Of a stretch of DNA of 64,000 nt, positions 42,530-51,341 are shown piece after piece. The translations under genes were made by a program, and so were the position numbers. Each line of letters begins with the position of its first letter. The first letter of the stretch is position 1. The DNA is from CANMIH01 sp049116335 (GTDB lineage Bacteria; Pseudomonadota; Alphaproteobacteria; Rhodobacterales; Rhodobacteraceae). Below the pieces are notes generated by a model. The model was not told the origin of the DNA. It searched no databases and was given only the letters and a program-made list of their open reading frames with translations. The stretch covers positions 1-64,000 of the forward strand of contig JAGDYZ010000021.1 of assembly GCA_049116335.1 (NCBI GenBank). Reading direction: 5' to 3'.

Positions 42530-43288
42530 AGGGCTAACCACGCTCTTCAAAGGAATAGCAGCCAGCCGTTTCGCGACACTCAAACTAGGTGCGACTTCAG
42601 CTATGCTGCGAGAGCAAAGCCTCTGACCCATCTTCTCGAAAGCTGATGGGGTGGATGGCTCCTGCTTCAACCGGCGTCGCAATACGCCATAGTGCAGGTG
42701 TCTAAATCTGCTTTTGACAGGATGAGCTTACAAAACTCACGCCCGCTGACGCTTATTCCGGACGAGGGCAGACCATTCTAAAACACGAGAAAAGATCAGA
42801 CAGAAGACCAACGAACCCGGCGATTGCTTCACCGCAAACTTTTCGCAAAACCAATTCAACCAGTTGACCAACACTCACTCTTAGATCAGAGCGCCATTTG
42901 TCCCAAATTCCTTGATGACGGACACTCGATCCAGACATTCTCATCTCGGACGCTTTGCACTCCGAGATCAAAAGGCCCGGTTCAAGATGCCAAAACTGCA
43001 CAGGCTGAAAGACGTTTCATAATTTGTTCCAAAAAATTCAGAGTTTTGACTATGAGTGCCACGGGTATTCATGGCCACGATTCCATTCCTTGTCAGATTG
43101 CAGTGCGATCTGGGAAGCTGCTCGCTGACTATCGTTCCGGATGGAGGAGGTCCTCCCGGAAACGAACTGCTGCCTAAGGTGAACCTAATCTGTCTAGTCA
43201 AGGATGTGCCATTGCCGCAGGCCGCAACCTAGCGGCACAACGCCTACTCAAACATCAAGGCATTTTGTGTAGGTGATGATTATGAAAC
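42530..43288. other. Gene-poor region next to tRNA-Gln
   Basis: About 760 bp with only short overlapping frames (for example a minus-strand frame at 42753-43001 and a plus-strand frame at 42824-43177), none with a recognisable domain or a good ribosome site. Base composition looks lower in GC than the neighbours. It lies immediately downstream of the 3' end of tRNA-Gln, a common integration point, so it may be the decayed remains of an inserted element. No integrase fragment or direct repeat of the tRNA end was found. Confidence 0.35.
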
Positions 43289-43363
43289 TGGCTGGGATGG
43301 TAGGATTCGAACCTACGGTACACTGTACCAAAAACAGTTGCCTTACCACTTGGCTACATCCCA
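43289..43363 (-). tRNA. tRNA-Gln (anticodon TTG)
   Basis: The minus strand folds as a cloverleaf. The acceptor stem is TGGGATG/CATCCCA, the D-arm is GCC-AAGTGGTAA-GGC, the anticodon arm is CTGT-TTTTGGT-ACAG with anticodon TTG, and the T-arm is GTAGG-TTCGAAT-CCTAC. Discriminator G and a genomically encoded CCA follow. No variable-arm expansion is present. It lies 61 nt upstream of the stop of the GGDEF gene, which is also on the minus strand. Confidence 0.95.
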
Positions 43364-43424
43364 ACCGTGGAGGCGTATTTAAGCCCGAAGTCTCAGCACT
43401 GCAACCCCTTTTTTGCCCGAAAAA

Positions 43425-44432
43425 TCAATTTTCCGCGGCAACATTCTGGGGCAGAATTTCTCCTGCAAGAACCTCATCTTCGTGGAACCGAAACTGTGCG
43501 CGACCGGCCCGTTTTGAGGCATAAAGTGCGATATCCGCCATCTCGAGCATCTGCGAGGGTTCAAGCACAGTGCCGTCACTGATACTGATGCCAATGCTTG
43601 CCGAAATCTTGCACTCCTGCCCTTCAAACGGCACGGGTTCTTCGATCCGCCTAATCAATTGCGTCGAGATGTCTGACAGACGACGACGGCTGATTAGATC
43701 GGCGAAAATCATTACAAACTCATCTCCCCCAACGCGGGCAGCGACATCTTCTTTGCGGGCCATATCACCCATGATGCGAGCCGCCGCTTTGAGCACATGG
43801 TCCCCGGCGGCGTGTCCCATGGTGTCATTGACCTGCTTGAAGAAATCCAGATCGATATGCACAAGCGAAAAGGGGCGCCCGCTACGGCACAGTTTTTCCA
43901 GAAGCTGATCCGCGGCCCGGCGGTTGCGCAACCCGGTCAGGGTATCGGTAAAGGCCCGTTCTTCCGCCGCAACCATCGCGCCCTGCAATCGCGTATTGAG
44001 ATTGCGCGAGGCGTCCATCGCCGCAGATTTCGCCTCGACCAGATACAGCATTTCGATGGCAAGATCCGTGGGCGCAAAATCTGTGCTGGTCAGCGCATAG
44101 TCGCGCACCGCATCCACCACTGAGATACCAAAAGACAGGCTGATCACCCCACCACCATTGTCATCGGCTGCAAGCACACCTTTGAGCGGAGTCCGCACAC
44201 CTCCACGCAAACGCAGGTGCAATTTACGTCCCTCGGCCTGCAACAGCGGAGACATGCCCGTGATCGCACGCGGGCGGTAAATTTCAAAGATTTCAAGGAA
44301 ACGACGCCCCTCAATATCCGCGCCGGCAACTTTGCGCAGGGTTGGCCCCGCCTGAATGATATGCCCGGTTCTGTCCAATACCGCATGTAACGGATTGATC
44401 CGGTGGAGCACTTCGATGGGCACGTGGCTCAT
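43425..44432 (-). CDS. Diguanylate cyclase with HNOBA-type PAS sensor domain
   Basis: A 335-residue protein. Residues 1-110 form an H-NOX-associated PAS-like domain (LHAVLDRTGHIIQAGPTL), residues 125-160 a signalling helix (LYLVEAKSAAMDASRN), and residues 160-325 a GGDEF domain with intact GGDEF at 235-239 and an RxxD inhibitory site at 226-229 (RKED). It should make c-di-GMP in the cytoplasm. No EAL domain is present. Its ATG overlaps the stop of the H-NOX-like gene as ATGA, so the two are translationally coupled and very likely interact. Confidence 0.9.
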   Translation of the reverse strand: MSHVPIEVLHRINPLHAVLDRTGHIIQAGPTLRKVAGADIEGRRFLEIFEIYRPRAITGMSPLLQAEGRKLHLRLRGGVRTPLKGVLAADDNGGGVISLSFGISVVDAVRDYALTSTDFAPTDLAIEMLYLVEAKSAAMDASRNLNTRLQGAMVAAEERAFTDTLTGLRNRRAADQLLEKLCRSGRPFSLVHIDLDFFKQVNDTMGHAAGDHVLKAAARIMGDMARKEDVAARVGGDEFVMIFADLISRRRLSDISTQLIRRIEEPVPFEGQECKISASIGISISDGTVLEPSQMLEMADIALYASKRAGRAQFRFHEDEVLAGEILPQNVAAEN

Positions 44433-45037
44433 GCCGCCCCCTCTGAGGGTACATGCACCGCCCCCAATTCAAATTCACGCCCTTCGGCATAGGCTGTTTC
44501 AACCACAGTCACATCCACCAATTGCAAACGCTCTGACGGGCCCCCGGCATGATCGAGCAGGACCAATGCCCCGTAATCATCCGCCATGGCGCGCAGAACA
44601 CCCATAATAACAAAGCAAAACCCCGGCAGATCGCCCTCAACTTTCAAACTGAATTGCACAGAGGTGAGATCACGAAGTTCAAGATCGGGAAGTTTCAGAT
44701 CCGCCACCGCCAAACGCGCCCGGTCGGGCAGATCGTCCAGCGAATGCAGAAACTCGGTGAAATCCACGCCACCAAACCGCAAAAGCCGCCTGAGCCCTTC
44801 GCTGTTGGGGTGAGAGACAAGATAGGTGCCGACATCCTCGAGAATGGCCTCCCAGGGTTTATTCAGCACCTTTTCGCCCGCTTGCAGGACATCTGAAAAA
44901 ATCTCTTTCGGATAGTTCAACATCGCTTCGAATTCAGGGACATCCAATGCCGCCTGATCCGCGATGTCAGCCCAGCTATCGGGGCCATATGTATCCTGCA
45001 CAAACACCTGCAGAGTTTTTAAGATCAGCCCGTGCAT
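44429..45037 (-). CDS. H-NOX-like (HNOB-fold) protein lacking the heme-ligating histidine
   Basis: A 202-residue protein with the H-NOX fold: MHGLILKTLQVFVQDTYGPDSW at the N-terminus (read as MHGLILKTLQ and DTYGPDSW), NYPKEIFSDVLQAGEKVLNKP, and FCFVIMGVLRAMADDYG. The proximal heme His normally follows FLxxLDxL; here the sequence is FLHSLDDLPDRAR, with Pro104 (codon CCC) at that place and only His98 nearby. The YxSxR heme-propionate motif is also absent (VEGDLPGF region). It may therefore bind no heme or a different ligand. GGTGGAG precedes the ATG. It is coupled to the downstream diguanylate cyclase. Confidence 0.85.
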   Translation of the reverse strand: MHGLILKTLQVFVQDTYGPDSWADIADQAALDVPEFEAMLNYPKEIFSDVLQAGEKVLNKPWEAILEDVGTYLVSHPNSEGLRRLLRFGGVDFTEFLHSLDDLPDRARLAVADLKLPDLELRDLTSVQFSLKVEGDLPGFCFVIMGVLRAMADDYGALVLLDHAGGPSERLQLVDVTVVETAYAEGREFELGAVHVPSEGAA

Positions 45038-45103
45038 GAGAGCTCCACCATTGTCATCCCCTTCTAACATGTCGCAAGGGACGTTAAATTTGAGGTAACA
45101 TAT

Positions 45104-46825
45104 TCAATTGTGCGTAAATAGAGATCTCCCGCTCAATTTGATCACCTCCACCTCAATCAGTCCAACCTGTGCTTTTCCAGCATGCAGATCAGTAAGCGCG
45201 CGGTCACCCAGCGGGCTATTGTTGGCCCCCAGACGGCTGACATGCCCTTCGCGCTCCAGCACACCGTCGGAGAGACGCATAGGCTCTACCCGTACCACAT
45301 TTTCAGCTTCGCGCAGAAACAGTACCATAGATGTCTCGGTCGTTTCGCTGGGAATTACAAATAATCCACATCCCGGACCAGAGGGCAGCGCCAGATCGCA
45401 GGCCGCAGAGACCCGCCGTGCGAACCCTGCATTCAATTCCGAAAACGCTCCATCAGGCAGGGTCACCCCTTCCGGATAAACGGGGATCTGCGCCGAAAGA
45501 GGGCGTACAACCTCTTCATGTGCCGACACAAAGTAACGCCCACCCTCACGCACCGCGTCAATTGTCGCGATCAATTCCGGTCGTGCAACCGCCAGACCTT
45601 CAAGTGCCGTTTGCCCGGCGTGCCCCCAGTCAAATGCCAGCTGTGACAACACACCTTCATCGACTTTGTCATCGTGAACAAGGCGTGCCAATTGCGACCG
45701 CGAAGACACCGCTTCGGGCGAAAACAAGGGGCTAAGCCAAAACAGACAGGTCACCACCACCATCAATGCAAGCCAGATATTGGCCTGCCGAATGCGCTCC
45801 ATCCAGTTCCGCCTCATTGCCACAGCCAAGGCATAGGCCGCGCCATAGGCCACAAGAACAAGTCCTATGGTCAATGCGGTCAGTCGCTCGGGGGTCCAGC
45901 CATATTGACCCACGCGAAGCCAGACCGCCCACAAGGCAAGCCCAGCCAGGACCGGCACCAACACTGCCAACCCCGCCACCAACAGGCGAAATACCGGGTT
46001 CTGCGCCGCATCTGCACTTTCACAATCCACAGAGACCGTGACCAGAACAACTGCCGCCAAAGAAAATGCTAAAAGCGCCGCGGCCGGGGACCAGCCATTG
46101 AGCAATCCCCCCCACCCGCGCAGGGGTAAGGCCACCACAAAGATCACCGCCACGACAAGCACAACAGGCACAAACAAGCGCAGCAGCCGCAAGACAAGAT
46201 AGGGGGAAATGAATTCTCGCAGCTCGTGGACGACGGTGAGGGCCAGCCCAAACACCGCACCACTGAGCGCCCAGACCGTCGCATCATGGCGTAACACCAG
46301 ATCCCAGAGATCCAGACCGACAATGCTCAGCACCGCATCCGAGAGCGCAAAGATCCCCCAGAACATCGCGGTGAACACAAAGGCCGCCACATGACGCACC
46401 GCAATCCGCCAGCTCAGACGGTACAGCATCGGGTAATCCTGCCACCCTGCGGGTGCGCTCAGTGTCGCCGCCACAAATGGGGTCACCACAAGCAACGCCA
46501 GGGCAAAGCACAGGACCGGATAACCCAGATCCATAAAATCACCGACATCCTCATGCCGTCCCGACGCCCACCACACAGCCCCCCCCAAGAGCACCGCGGC
46601 CCCCGCGGCCGGAAAAATTGTACGGTGCACCGTCACCGGACCAATCAGCGACAACATCATGGTAAAAAACGCAAACAGGACAAAGGACACACCGAGCATT
46701 TCACGCTCAGGCAAAAGGCCATTCTGCCACCCTTCGGTCAGCCACCAGCCCGTCAATCCCGCCCAGGCTCCGATCGCAGCCAACACCAAATACAAGAGGT
46801 AACCCGGTTGCGTGTCACTCTGCAT
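45104..46825 (-). CDS. DUF4153 multi-pass membrane protein
   Basis: A 573-residue protein with about twelve hydrophobic helices in residues 1-380 and a soluble C-terminal domain of about 180 residues (LVHDDKVDEGVLSQLAFDWG). The DUF4153 region is recognised from its layout and from YRLSWRIAVRHV; function is unknown. AAGGAG precedes the ATG. It ends 66 nt before the H-NOX-like start on the same strand, so cotranscription with the H-NOX/cyclase pair is possible. Confidence 0.7.
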   Translation of the reverse strand: MQSDTQPGYLLYLVLAAIGAWAGLTGWWLTEGWQNGLLPEREMLGVSFVLFAFFTMMLSLIGPVTVHRTIFPAAGAAVLLGGAVWWASGRHEDVGDFMDLGYPVLCFALALLVVTPFVAATLSAPAGWQDYPMLYRLSWRIAVRHVAAFVFTAMFWGIFALSDAVLSIVGLDLWDLVLRHDATVWALSGAVFGLALTVVHELREFISPYLVLRLLRLFVPVVLVVAVIFVVALPLRGWGGLLNGWSPAAALLAFSLAAVVLVTVSVDCESADAAQNPVFRLLVAGLAVLVPVLAGLALWAVWLRVGQYGWTPERLTALTIGLVLVAYGAAYALAVAMRRNWMERIRQANIWLALMVVVTCLFWLSPLFSPEAVSSRSQLARLVHDDKVDEGVLSQLAFDWGHAGQTALEGLAVARPELIATIDAVREGGRYFVSAHEEVVRPLSAQIPVYPEGVTLPDGAFSELNAGFARRVSAACDLALPSGPGCGLFVIPSETTETSMVLFLREAENVVRVEPMRLSDGVLEREGHVSRLGANNSPLGDRALTDLHAGKAQVGLIEVEVIKLSGRSLFTHN

Positions 46826-46913
46826 TTTGGCTCTCCTTAATCGGACTGTCTTAACTTTTACTTGGGTATCAACCGTAGCGGCGGAATACCCGACCTCGTT
46901 TCAGCAGAATAGC

Positions 46914-46941
46914 AAAAAAGCGCTCCTGAGGAGCGCTTTCT
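46914..46941 (-). terminator. Rho-independent terminator of the mttB-like gene
   Basis: AAAGCGCTCCT and AGGAGCGCTTT pair around GA-like loop bases. On the minus strand the stem is followed by TTTTTT, 34 nt after the stop of the mttB-like gene. Confidence 0.85.
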
Positions 46942-46974
46942 CTGTTTTGGGTCTGGAGAGGAAGCCCCCCGAGA

Positions 46975-48549
46975 TCAGAAATCGGTTGGAGCCCCGCCTT
47001 CAGATTTCCTCCGAGCCACAAAATCTGCAAGCTCATCACGGATCGCCACATCCATCTCCGGGGCCTCAAATTCGTGAATGATCTGCTTAAACTGAGCATG
47101 GGCGCGTTCAGGGGTCCAGATGGCGCCCCCGGCCTCCCAGGCCTCATAGTTTTTCCAGTCAGAGAGCGATGGCTGATAAAATGCAGTCTCATAGCGGTCC
47201 TGCGTGTGCTGGATGCCAAAGAAGTGCCCTTCTGGTCCGACCTCAGCAATTGCATCCACGGCCAGCGCATCTTCCGAGACATCACAGATCGACGGATCCA
47301 GATAGCGGATCAACTGATTGATCACTTCGCAGTCCATAATGAACTTCTCGGGGCTGGCGATCAGTCCTCCTTCAAGCCACCCTGCCGCGTGATAAACCAT
47401 ATTGGTGCCCGACTGAATTGCGGCCCAGAGGCTATGTTCAGTCTCCCACATGGCCTGACCATCGGGCACGTTTGCCGCGCATACACCTGACGAGCGCATC
47501 GGCAGATCATAGAACCGCGCCATCTGGCCGGTCATCTGCGTCGCACGCATGTATTCCGGTGTGCCAAAGGCGGGTGCGCCGCTTTTCATATCCACATTCG
47601 ACGTAAACGTGCCAATCGCACAGGGTGCGCCCGGATTGATAATCTGCGCCAGAACAATCGCCGTCAGACCTTCGGCAAGCGACTGAGCCACAGCGCCTGC
47701 CATGGTCACCGGAGCCATAGCCCCGGCCAATGTGAAGGGCGTCACCACAAGCCCCTGCCCCCGTCGCGCCAGACGCATCCAGCCATCCAGCATGGGGATG
47801 TCGTGCTTCAGCGGCGACGTCGAATTGATGTTGGTGTACATCCGCGGGCTGGCATTGAATTCCTCATGGGTCAGACCACCAGCGATCCGCACCATTTCCA
47901 TAACGTCTTCAACACGTTCCTCGCCCAACGAATAGGCATGCGCCACTTTGTCGGTCAGGGTCAGCTTGTCAAAGAGCACGTCCAGATGGCGCACGCTTGC
48001 GTGCACGTCGACGGGTTCAACCGGATAGCCCCCCACAAAGTGAATACAGTTAAAGTGCTGAGACAGTTTCAGAAGATTTGCGCATTGTTCGCGCGTCCCC
48101 GACACCTTTTTGCCCAGCTCAAGATCCCAGTAGTTTGGCGGCGAAGACACATTGCCAAACAGAATATTGTTACCACCGATGGTGATTTTCCGGTCTAGGT
48201 TGCGCGGCGTCATGGTGAAACTGGAGGGCGCCTTGCCCACCATTTCCATCACAAAATCCCGCTCCATCCGGACGTTTTCACCGTTGATGATGCAGCCACC
48301 TGATGCCCGCAAAATCTCAAGCGCCTCATGATTGAGAAACTCGATGCCGATGGTCTCGATAATCCGCATCGTCGCATCATGCAGGCGTTCAACCCCCTCA
48401 GGGGTCAGTGGCTCGGTGGGGCGGTCAATGTTTTTAGGCAATGTCCATGCCGGTTGTTCCGTCGCCAGACCTGCCTTGCCACGTGTGTTTCCAGCCCGGC
48501 CTCCGCCGCGCCGACGACGCCCGCCCTTTGCGGTTTCTGCTTCGCTCAT
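46975..48549 (-). CDS. Non-pyrrolysine MttB-family methyltransferase
   Basis: A 524-residue TIM-barrel methyltransferase of the trimethylamine methyltransferase (MttB/COG5598) superfamily. LTPEGVERLHDATMRIIETIG, PRMYTNINSTSPL, ANVPDGQAMWETEHSLW and MVYHAAGWLEGGL are family motifs. There is no in-frame amber codon, so it belongs to the pyrrolysine-free branch, some of which demethylate glycine betaine or other quaternary amines onto a corrinoid protein. No corrinoid protein or reactivase gene lies nearby. The N-terminal 35 residues are rich in Gly and Arg (GGRRRRGGGRAG), which is unusual. Confidence 0.87.
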   Translation of the reverse strand: MSEAETAKGGRRRRGGGRAGNTRGKAGLATEQPAWTLPKNIDRPTEPLTPEGVERLHDATMRIIETIGIEFLNHEALEILRASGGCIINGENVRMERDFVMEMVGKAPSSFTMTPRNLDRKITIGGNNILFGNVSSPPNYWDLELGKKVSGTREQCANLLKLSQHFNCIHFVGGYPVEPVDVHASVRHLDVLFDKLTLTDKVAHAYSLGEERVEDVMEMVRIAGGLTHEEFNASPRMYTNINSTSPLKHDIPMLDGWMRLARRGQGLVVTPFTLAGAMAPVTMAGAVAQSLAEGLTAIVLAQIINPGAPCAIGTFTSNVDMKSGAPAFGTPEYMRATQMTGQMARFYDLPMRSSGVCAANVPDGQAMWETEHSLWAAIQSGTNMVYHAAGWLEGGLIASPEKFIMDCEVINQLIRYLDPSICDVSEDALAVDAIAEVGPEGHFFGIQHTQDRYETAFYQPSLSDWKNYEAWEAGGAIWTPERAHAQFKQIIHEFEAPEMDVAIRDELADFVARRKSEGGAPTDF

Positions 48550-48655
48550 GATGTACTCCGATCCAATTCCCCCTGATCACACACCGCGAAATAACGGACA
48601 GCCTGTCGGTTCGCGACGTAAATCGTCGTTTTTAGATCGCGACCGTGCAACGCAG

Positions 48656-48693
48656 GCAAAAAGAAAACCCCCTTTCGAACTGAAAGGAGGTTT
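48656..48693 (-). terminator. Rho-independent terminator of the HAD gene
   Basis: On the minus strand AAACCTCCTTTC and GAAAGGGGGTTT pair (with one G-U) around AGTTC and are followed by TCTTTTT, about 27 nt after the HAD stop. Confidence 0.75.
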
Positions 48694-48719
48694 CAAATTT
48701 GCGACATGTTGTGTCGGCG

Positions 48720-49415
48720 TCAGGCCTGGAGCCACTCCGGCAGGTGGCCGATATCGGGCAATACAACATCCGCCAGCGAGGCCAGATCCTCGGTGCCTGC
48801 CGGTCCGGTCAAAACGCCCACTGTCAACATGCCCGCCGCGCGGCCCGCTTCAAGATCATGGGTGCTGTCACCAACCATTACGACACGCTCAGGCGGGTGT
48901 CCCATACCTTGAGCAAAGGCCAACAACGGCGCCGGCGAAGGTTTGGCACCATAGCCGCTGTCGAACCCCGCGATAAAATCAAACATCCCCTCAACACCGG
49001 CAAAACGCAGATGCGAACGCGCCCCATATTCCGTGTCATTGGTCATCACACCCAGCGAGAGATCCATCGCAGACAGACGCGCCAAAAGCGGCACCAGAGG
49101 CGCCGCCTCGACCAGAGGCGCTTGGGCGGAACTTTTCATCAGGTACACTTCCAGATCGTCCACCGACCAGTCGGGCAAAGCGACAGACAGACATTCCGCC
49201 GCCTCACGGTTGGTCCCGGCGATGATCGGGCTGTCCGGCAGATAGACCATTTCAGTCAGATCATAGCGTGCCGCATCTGCCATAGCCTGGGCTTTGAACA
49301 CATCCCCTTCCGACAGATCTTCGATCACTTTGGCGGTCCACACATTCCAGGTGGCCCCAAAATCAAACAAGGTTCCGTCTTTGTCGAACAGAACCGCATC
49401 CGCTTTTAACTTCAT
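48720..49415 (-). CDS. HAD-family phosphatase (phosphoglycolate phosphatase-like)
   Basis: A protein of about 231 residues with HAD motifs: VLFDKDGTLFD (nucleophilic and acid/base Asp), VMTNDTEYG (motif II Thr), AKPSPAPLL (motif III Lys) and VVMVGDSTHDLEAGRAAG (motif IV). The cap domain is alpha-helical, so a small phosphomonoester such as 2-phosphoglycolate is likely. The ATG at 49415 forms an ATGA overlap with the stop of the DUF3572 gene; the frame extends to an upstream TTG at 49421. Confidence 0.85.
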   Translation of the reverse strand: MKLKADAVLFDKDGTLFDFGATWNVWTAKVIEDLSEGDVFKAQAMADAARYDLTEMVYLPDSPIIAGTNREAAECLSVALPDWSVDDLEVYLMKSSAQAPLVEAAPLVPLLARLSAMDLSLGVMTNDTEYGARSHLRFAGVEGMFDFIAGFDSGYGAKPSPAPLLAFAQGMGHPPERVVMVGDSTHDLEAGRAAGMLTVGVLTGPAGTEDLASLADVVLPDIGHLPEWLQA

Positions 49416-49696
49416 GTCCAATGCATCTCCCCGCCGCCGGGCAAAACCGCCCGCGCCTGCATGGGCACGTCATACGCCAATCCCTGCGCATCGCAAAAGG
49501 CAATAATCCAAACATCGTCCATTAACAAAAAGTCCAGAACCGAGCCCTGAAACGCCGGATCTGTCAGATTTTCGCGCAGATCGGCCTCGGACACACCGCT
49601 GGCCCCCATGAAAACCGGCAGCAACTCGTCGTTAGCTGCCAGCCAAGCAACAGCCTGAAGCCCAATTATTTCAGCTTGGTCGAGAGAAAAAGACAT
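49412..49696 (-). CDS. DUF3572 protein
   Basis: A 94-residue, mostly helical protein: AEIIGLQAVAWLAANDELLPVFMG and GVSEADLREN, then FQGSVLDFLLMDDVWI and FCDAQGL, are the DUF3572 signature. Function is unknown. The family is often found next to pleD-like genes in alphaproteobacteria, as here, where it is divergent from the gene at 49799. It overlaps the downstream HAD gene by 4 nt. Confidence 0.83.
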   Translation of the reverse strand: MSFSLDQAEIIGLQAVAWLAANDELLPVFMGASGVSEADLRENLTDPAFQGSVLDFLLMDDVWIIAFCDAQGLAYDVPMQARAVLPGGGEMHWT

Positions 49697-49798
49697 TTAG
49701 ATCCATTCCCGAAAGGATTTCTTAACCAATGTAGACAAATCTTAAACTGCGAAAGAGTGCAAGTAAGGGACGTTACCCCCCCAACCGAGGAAGAGCAG

Positions 49799-51262
49799 AT
49801 GACAGGACGGATTTTGGTGGTCGATGCAGTGCCGACGAACCGCATCATCTTGCGGGTCAAACTTGCGGCTGCCTTCTACGAAGTGGCCCAGGCTGGAACC
49901 GCCGCCTCTGCGCTTGACATGATCAAAAAGTCTCTGCCTGATCTGGTGATCATCTCTTCGGATCTTCCCGATATGGCAGGTCGAGACCTCTGCGCCGCGC
50001 TACGCGATGCCGCTCAAGACAGGCATCTTCCTGTCGTCATCATTCACAGCGACAACCTTCCCGAAGAACGCCTCTCATCGCTTATCGCCGGTGCAGACGA
50101 TGTGCTGTCACGTCCCCTAGATGACCAGGTGATGCTTGCTCGCCTGCGCTCCCTGCTACGCGCACGGGATGCGGAAGCCGAGCTGCAGCTGCGCGAAGAC
50201 ACGCGCCGCGCACTTGGCCTGCAAGAAGACAATCCCGGTTTCGATCACCCGGCGCTGGTTGCCTTTGTGCCTGTGGGCGATATGCCAACAGGTAAATCTC
50301 TGACCCATGAACTAGGCGATGCTCTGGGCGCGCAGATCGAACTGATCAAACCCGATCACGCGCTGCGTGAACGCCGCCCTGCGCCGGATGTCATTGTTAT
50401 TGCGGAAGGTCGCGGTGCAAACGGTCGGGGGCTCACGCTTCTGGCACAGATGCGCGCCAACAGTCACACGCGTCATGCGGCCCTTATCTATGTGGCCTAC
50501 CCCCACCAACAACGCGAAGCCGCAAGCGCCCTTGATATGGGGGCCAATGACCTCTTGGTGAACGGACCCGATGTTCAGGAACTCGCCATTCGCCTGCGCA
50601 AGCAGATCGCCCGCAAACGCACCAACGATCGGCTGCGCGAAGATATGCGTGACGGGCTGCGCGCGGCAGTAACCGACTCGCTCACTGGGCTGTACAACCG
50701 CCGCTATACCCAGCCACATCTGGCACGCCTGACCGACCGCGCCACGCAGCGCCGTCGCCCTTTCTCTCTGCTTGTTCTGGACCTCGACTTCTTCAAAAAG
50801 GTCAATGACAAATACGGGCACGCCGCAGGCGATGCGGTTCTGGTGACGCTGGCGCGCCGGTTGAAAGACAACCTGCGCCCCTCTGATCTGATCGCCCGCT
50901 GGGGCGGCGAAGAGTTCCTTGTTGCAATGCCCGACACCGACCGCAATTCAGCGGTCACCATCGCCCAGCGCCTCTGCCAGATCATGGCCCAACAACCGGT
51001 CACCCTGCCCGGAGGTCGCCGCCTGACTGTGACACTGTCGATTGGTGTTTCCAGCCTGACAATCGAAGGCGAGGAAACGCCAGACACTCTGATCGAAAAG
51101 GCAGATCAGGCCCTCTATGCCGCCAAAAGCCAAGGCCGCAACACGGTTGTTCTGGCAGATACTGTACGCCCCATGGTGCCGCGCCGTCGCAAAAAGACCA
51201 TCGAACCGGTGCGCCAGCTCTCTCTCTTTGACACGGTCAAACGCCAGGTCAACGGAACCTAA
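49799..51262 (+). CDS. PleD-like diguanylate cyclase with a degenerate first receiver
   Basis: A 487-residue protein in the REC-REC-GGDEF order of PleD. GGEEF lies at 369-373 with an RxxD inhibitory site at 360-363 (RPSD). In the first receiver the phosphoryl-accepting Asp53 of PleD is Ser53 (LVIISSDLP), the acidic-pair Asp10 is Ala10 (VVDAVP), and Lys105 is Arg105. The second receiver is a degenerate adaptor, as in PleD. The cyclase itself looks competent. GAGGAAGAG precedes the ATG at 49799; the frame is open from 49676, inside DUF3572. The comparison uses the recalled Caulobacter PleD sequence. Confidence 0.9.
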   Translation: MTGRILVVDAVPTNRIILRVKLAAAFYEVAQAGTAASALDMIKKSLPDLVIISSDLPDMAGRDLCAALRDAAQDRHLPVVIIHSDNLPEERLSSLIAGADDVLSRPLDDQVMLARLRSLLRARDAEAELQLREDTRRALGLQEDNPGFDHPALVAFVPVGDMPTGKSLTHELGDALGAQIELIKPDHALRERRPAPDVIVIAEGRGANGRGLTLLAQMRANSHTRHAALIYVAYPHQQREAASALDMGANDLLVNGPDVQELAIRLRKQIARKRTNDRLREDMRDGLRAAVTDSLTGLYNRRYTQPHLARLTDRATQRRRPFSLLVLDLDFFKKVNDKYGHAAGDAVLVTLARRLKDNLRPSDLIARWGGEEFLVAMPDTDRNSAVTIAQRLCQIMAQQPVTLPGGRRLTVTLSIGVSSLTIEGEETPDTLIEKADQALYAAKSQGRNTVVLADTVRPMVPRRRKKTIEPVRQLSLFDTVKRQVNGT

Positions 51263-51297
51263 CTCTCCAGTTTCTCTCTTCCCCTAAAACTGGAACA

Positions 51298-51324
51298 CCG
51301 GCATCTTCGGATGCCGGTTTTTTT
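51298..51324 (+). terminator. Rho-independent terminator of the PleD-like gene
   Basis: CCGGCATC and GATGCCGG pair around a TTCG tetraloop and are followed by seven T residues, 36 nt after the stop. Confidence 0.92.
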
Positions 51325-51341
51325 GTGGACTTGACCTACCG

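Noticed and set aside
42753..43201. Short open frames next to tRNA-Gln as genes or integrase remnants
   Set aside because: Their composition is not protein-like, no family motif is visible and no direct repeat of the tRNA end was found.
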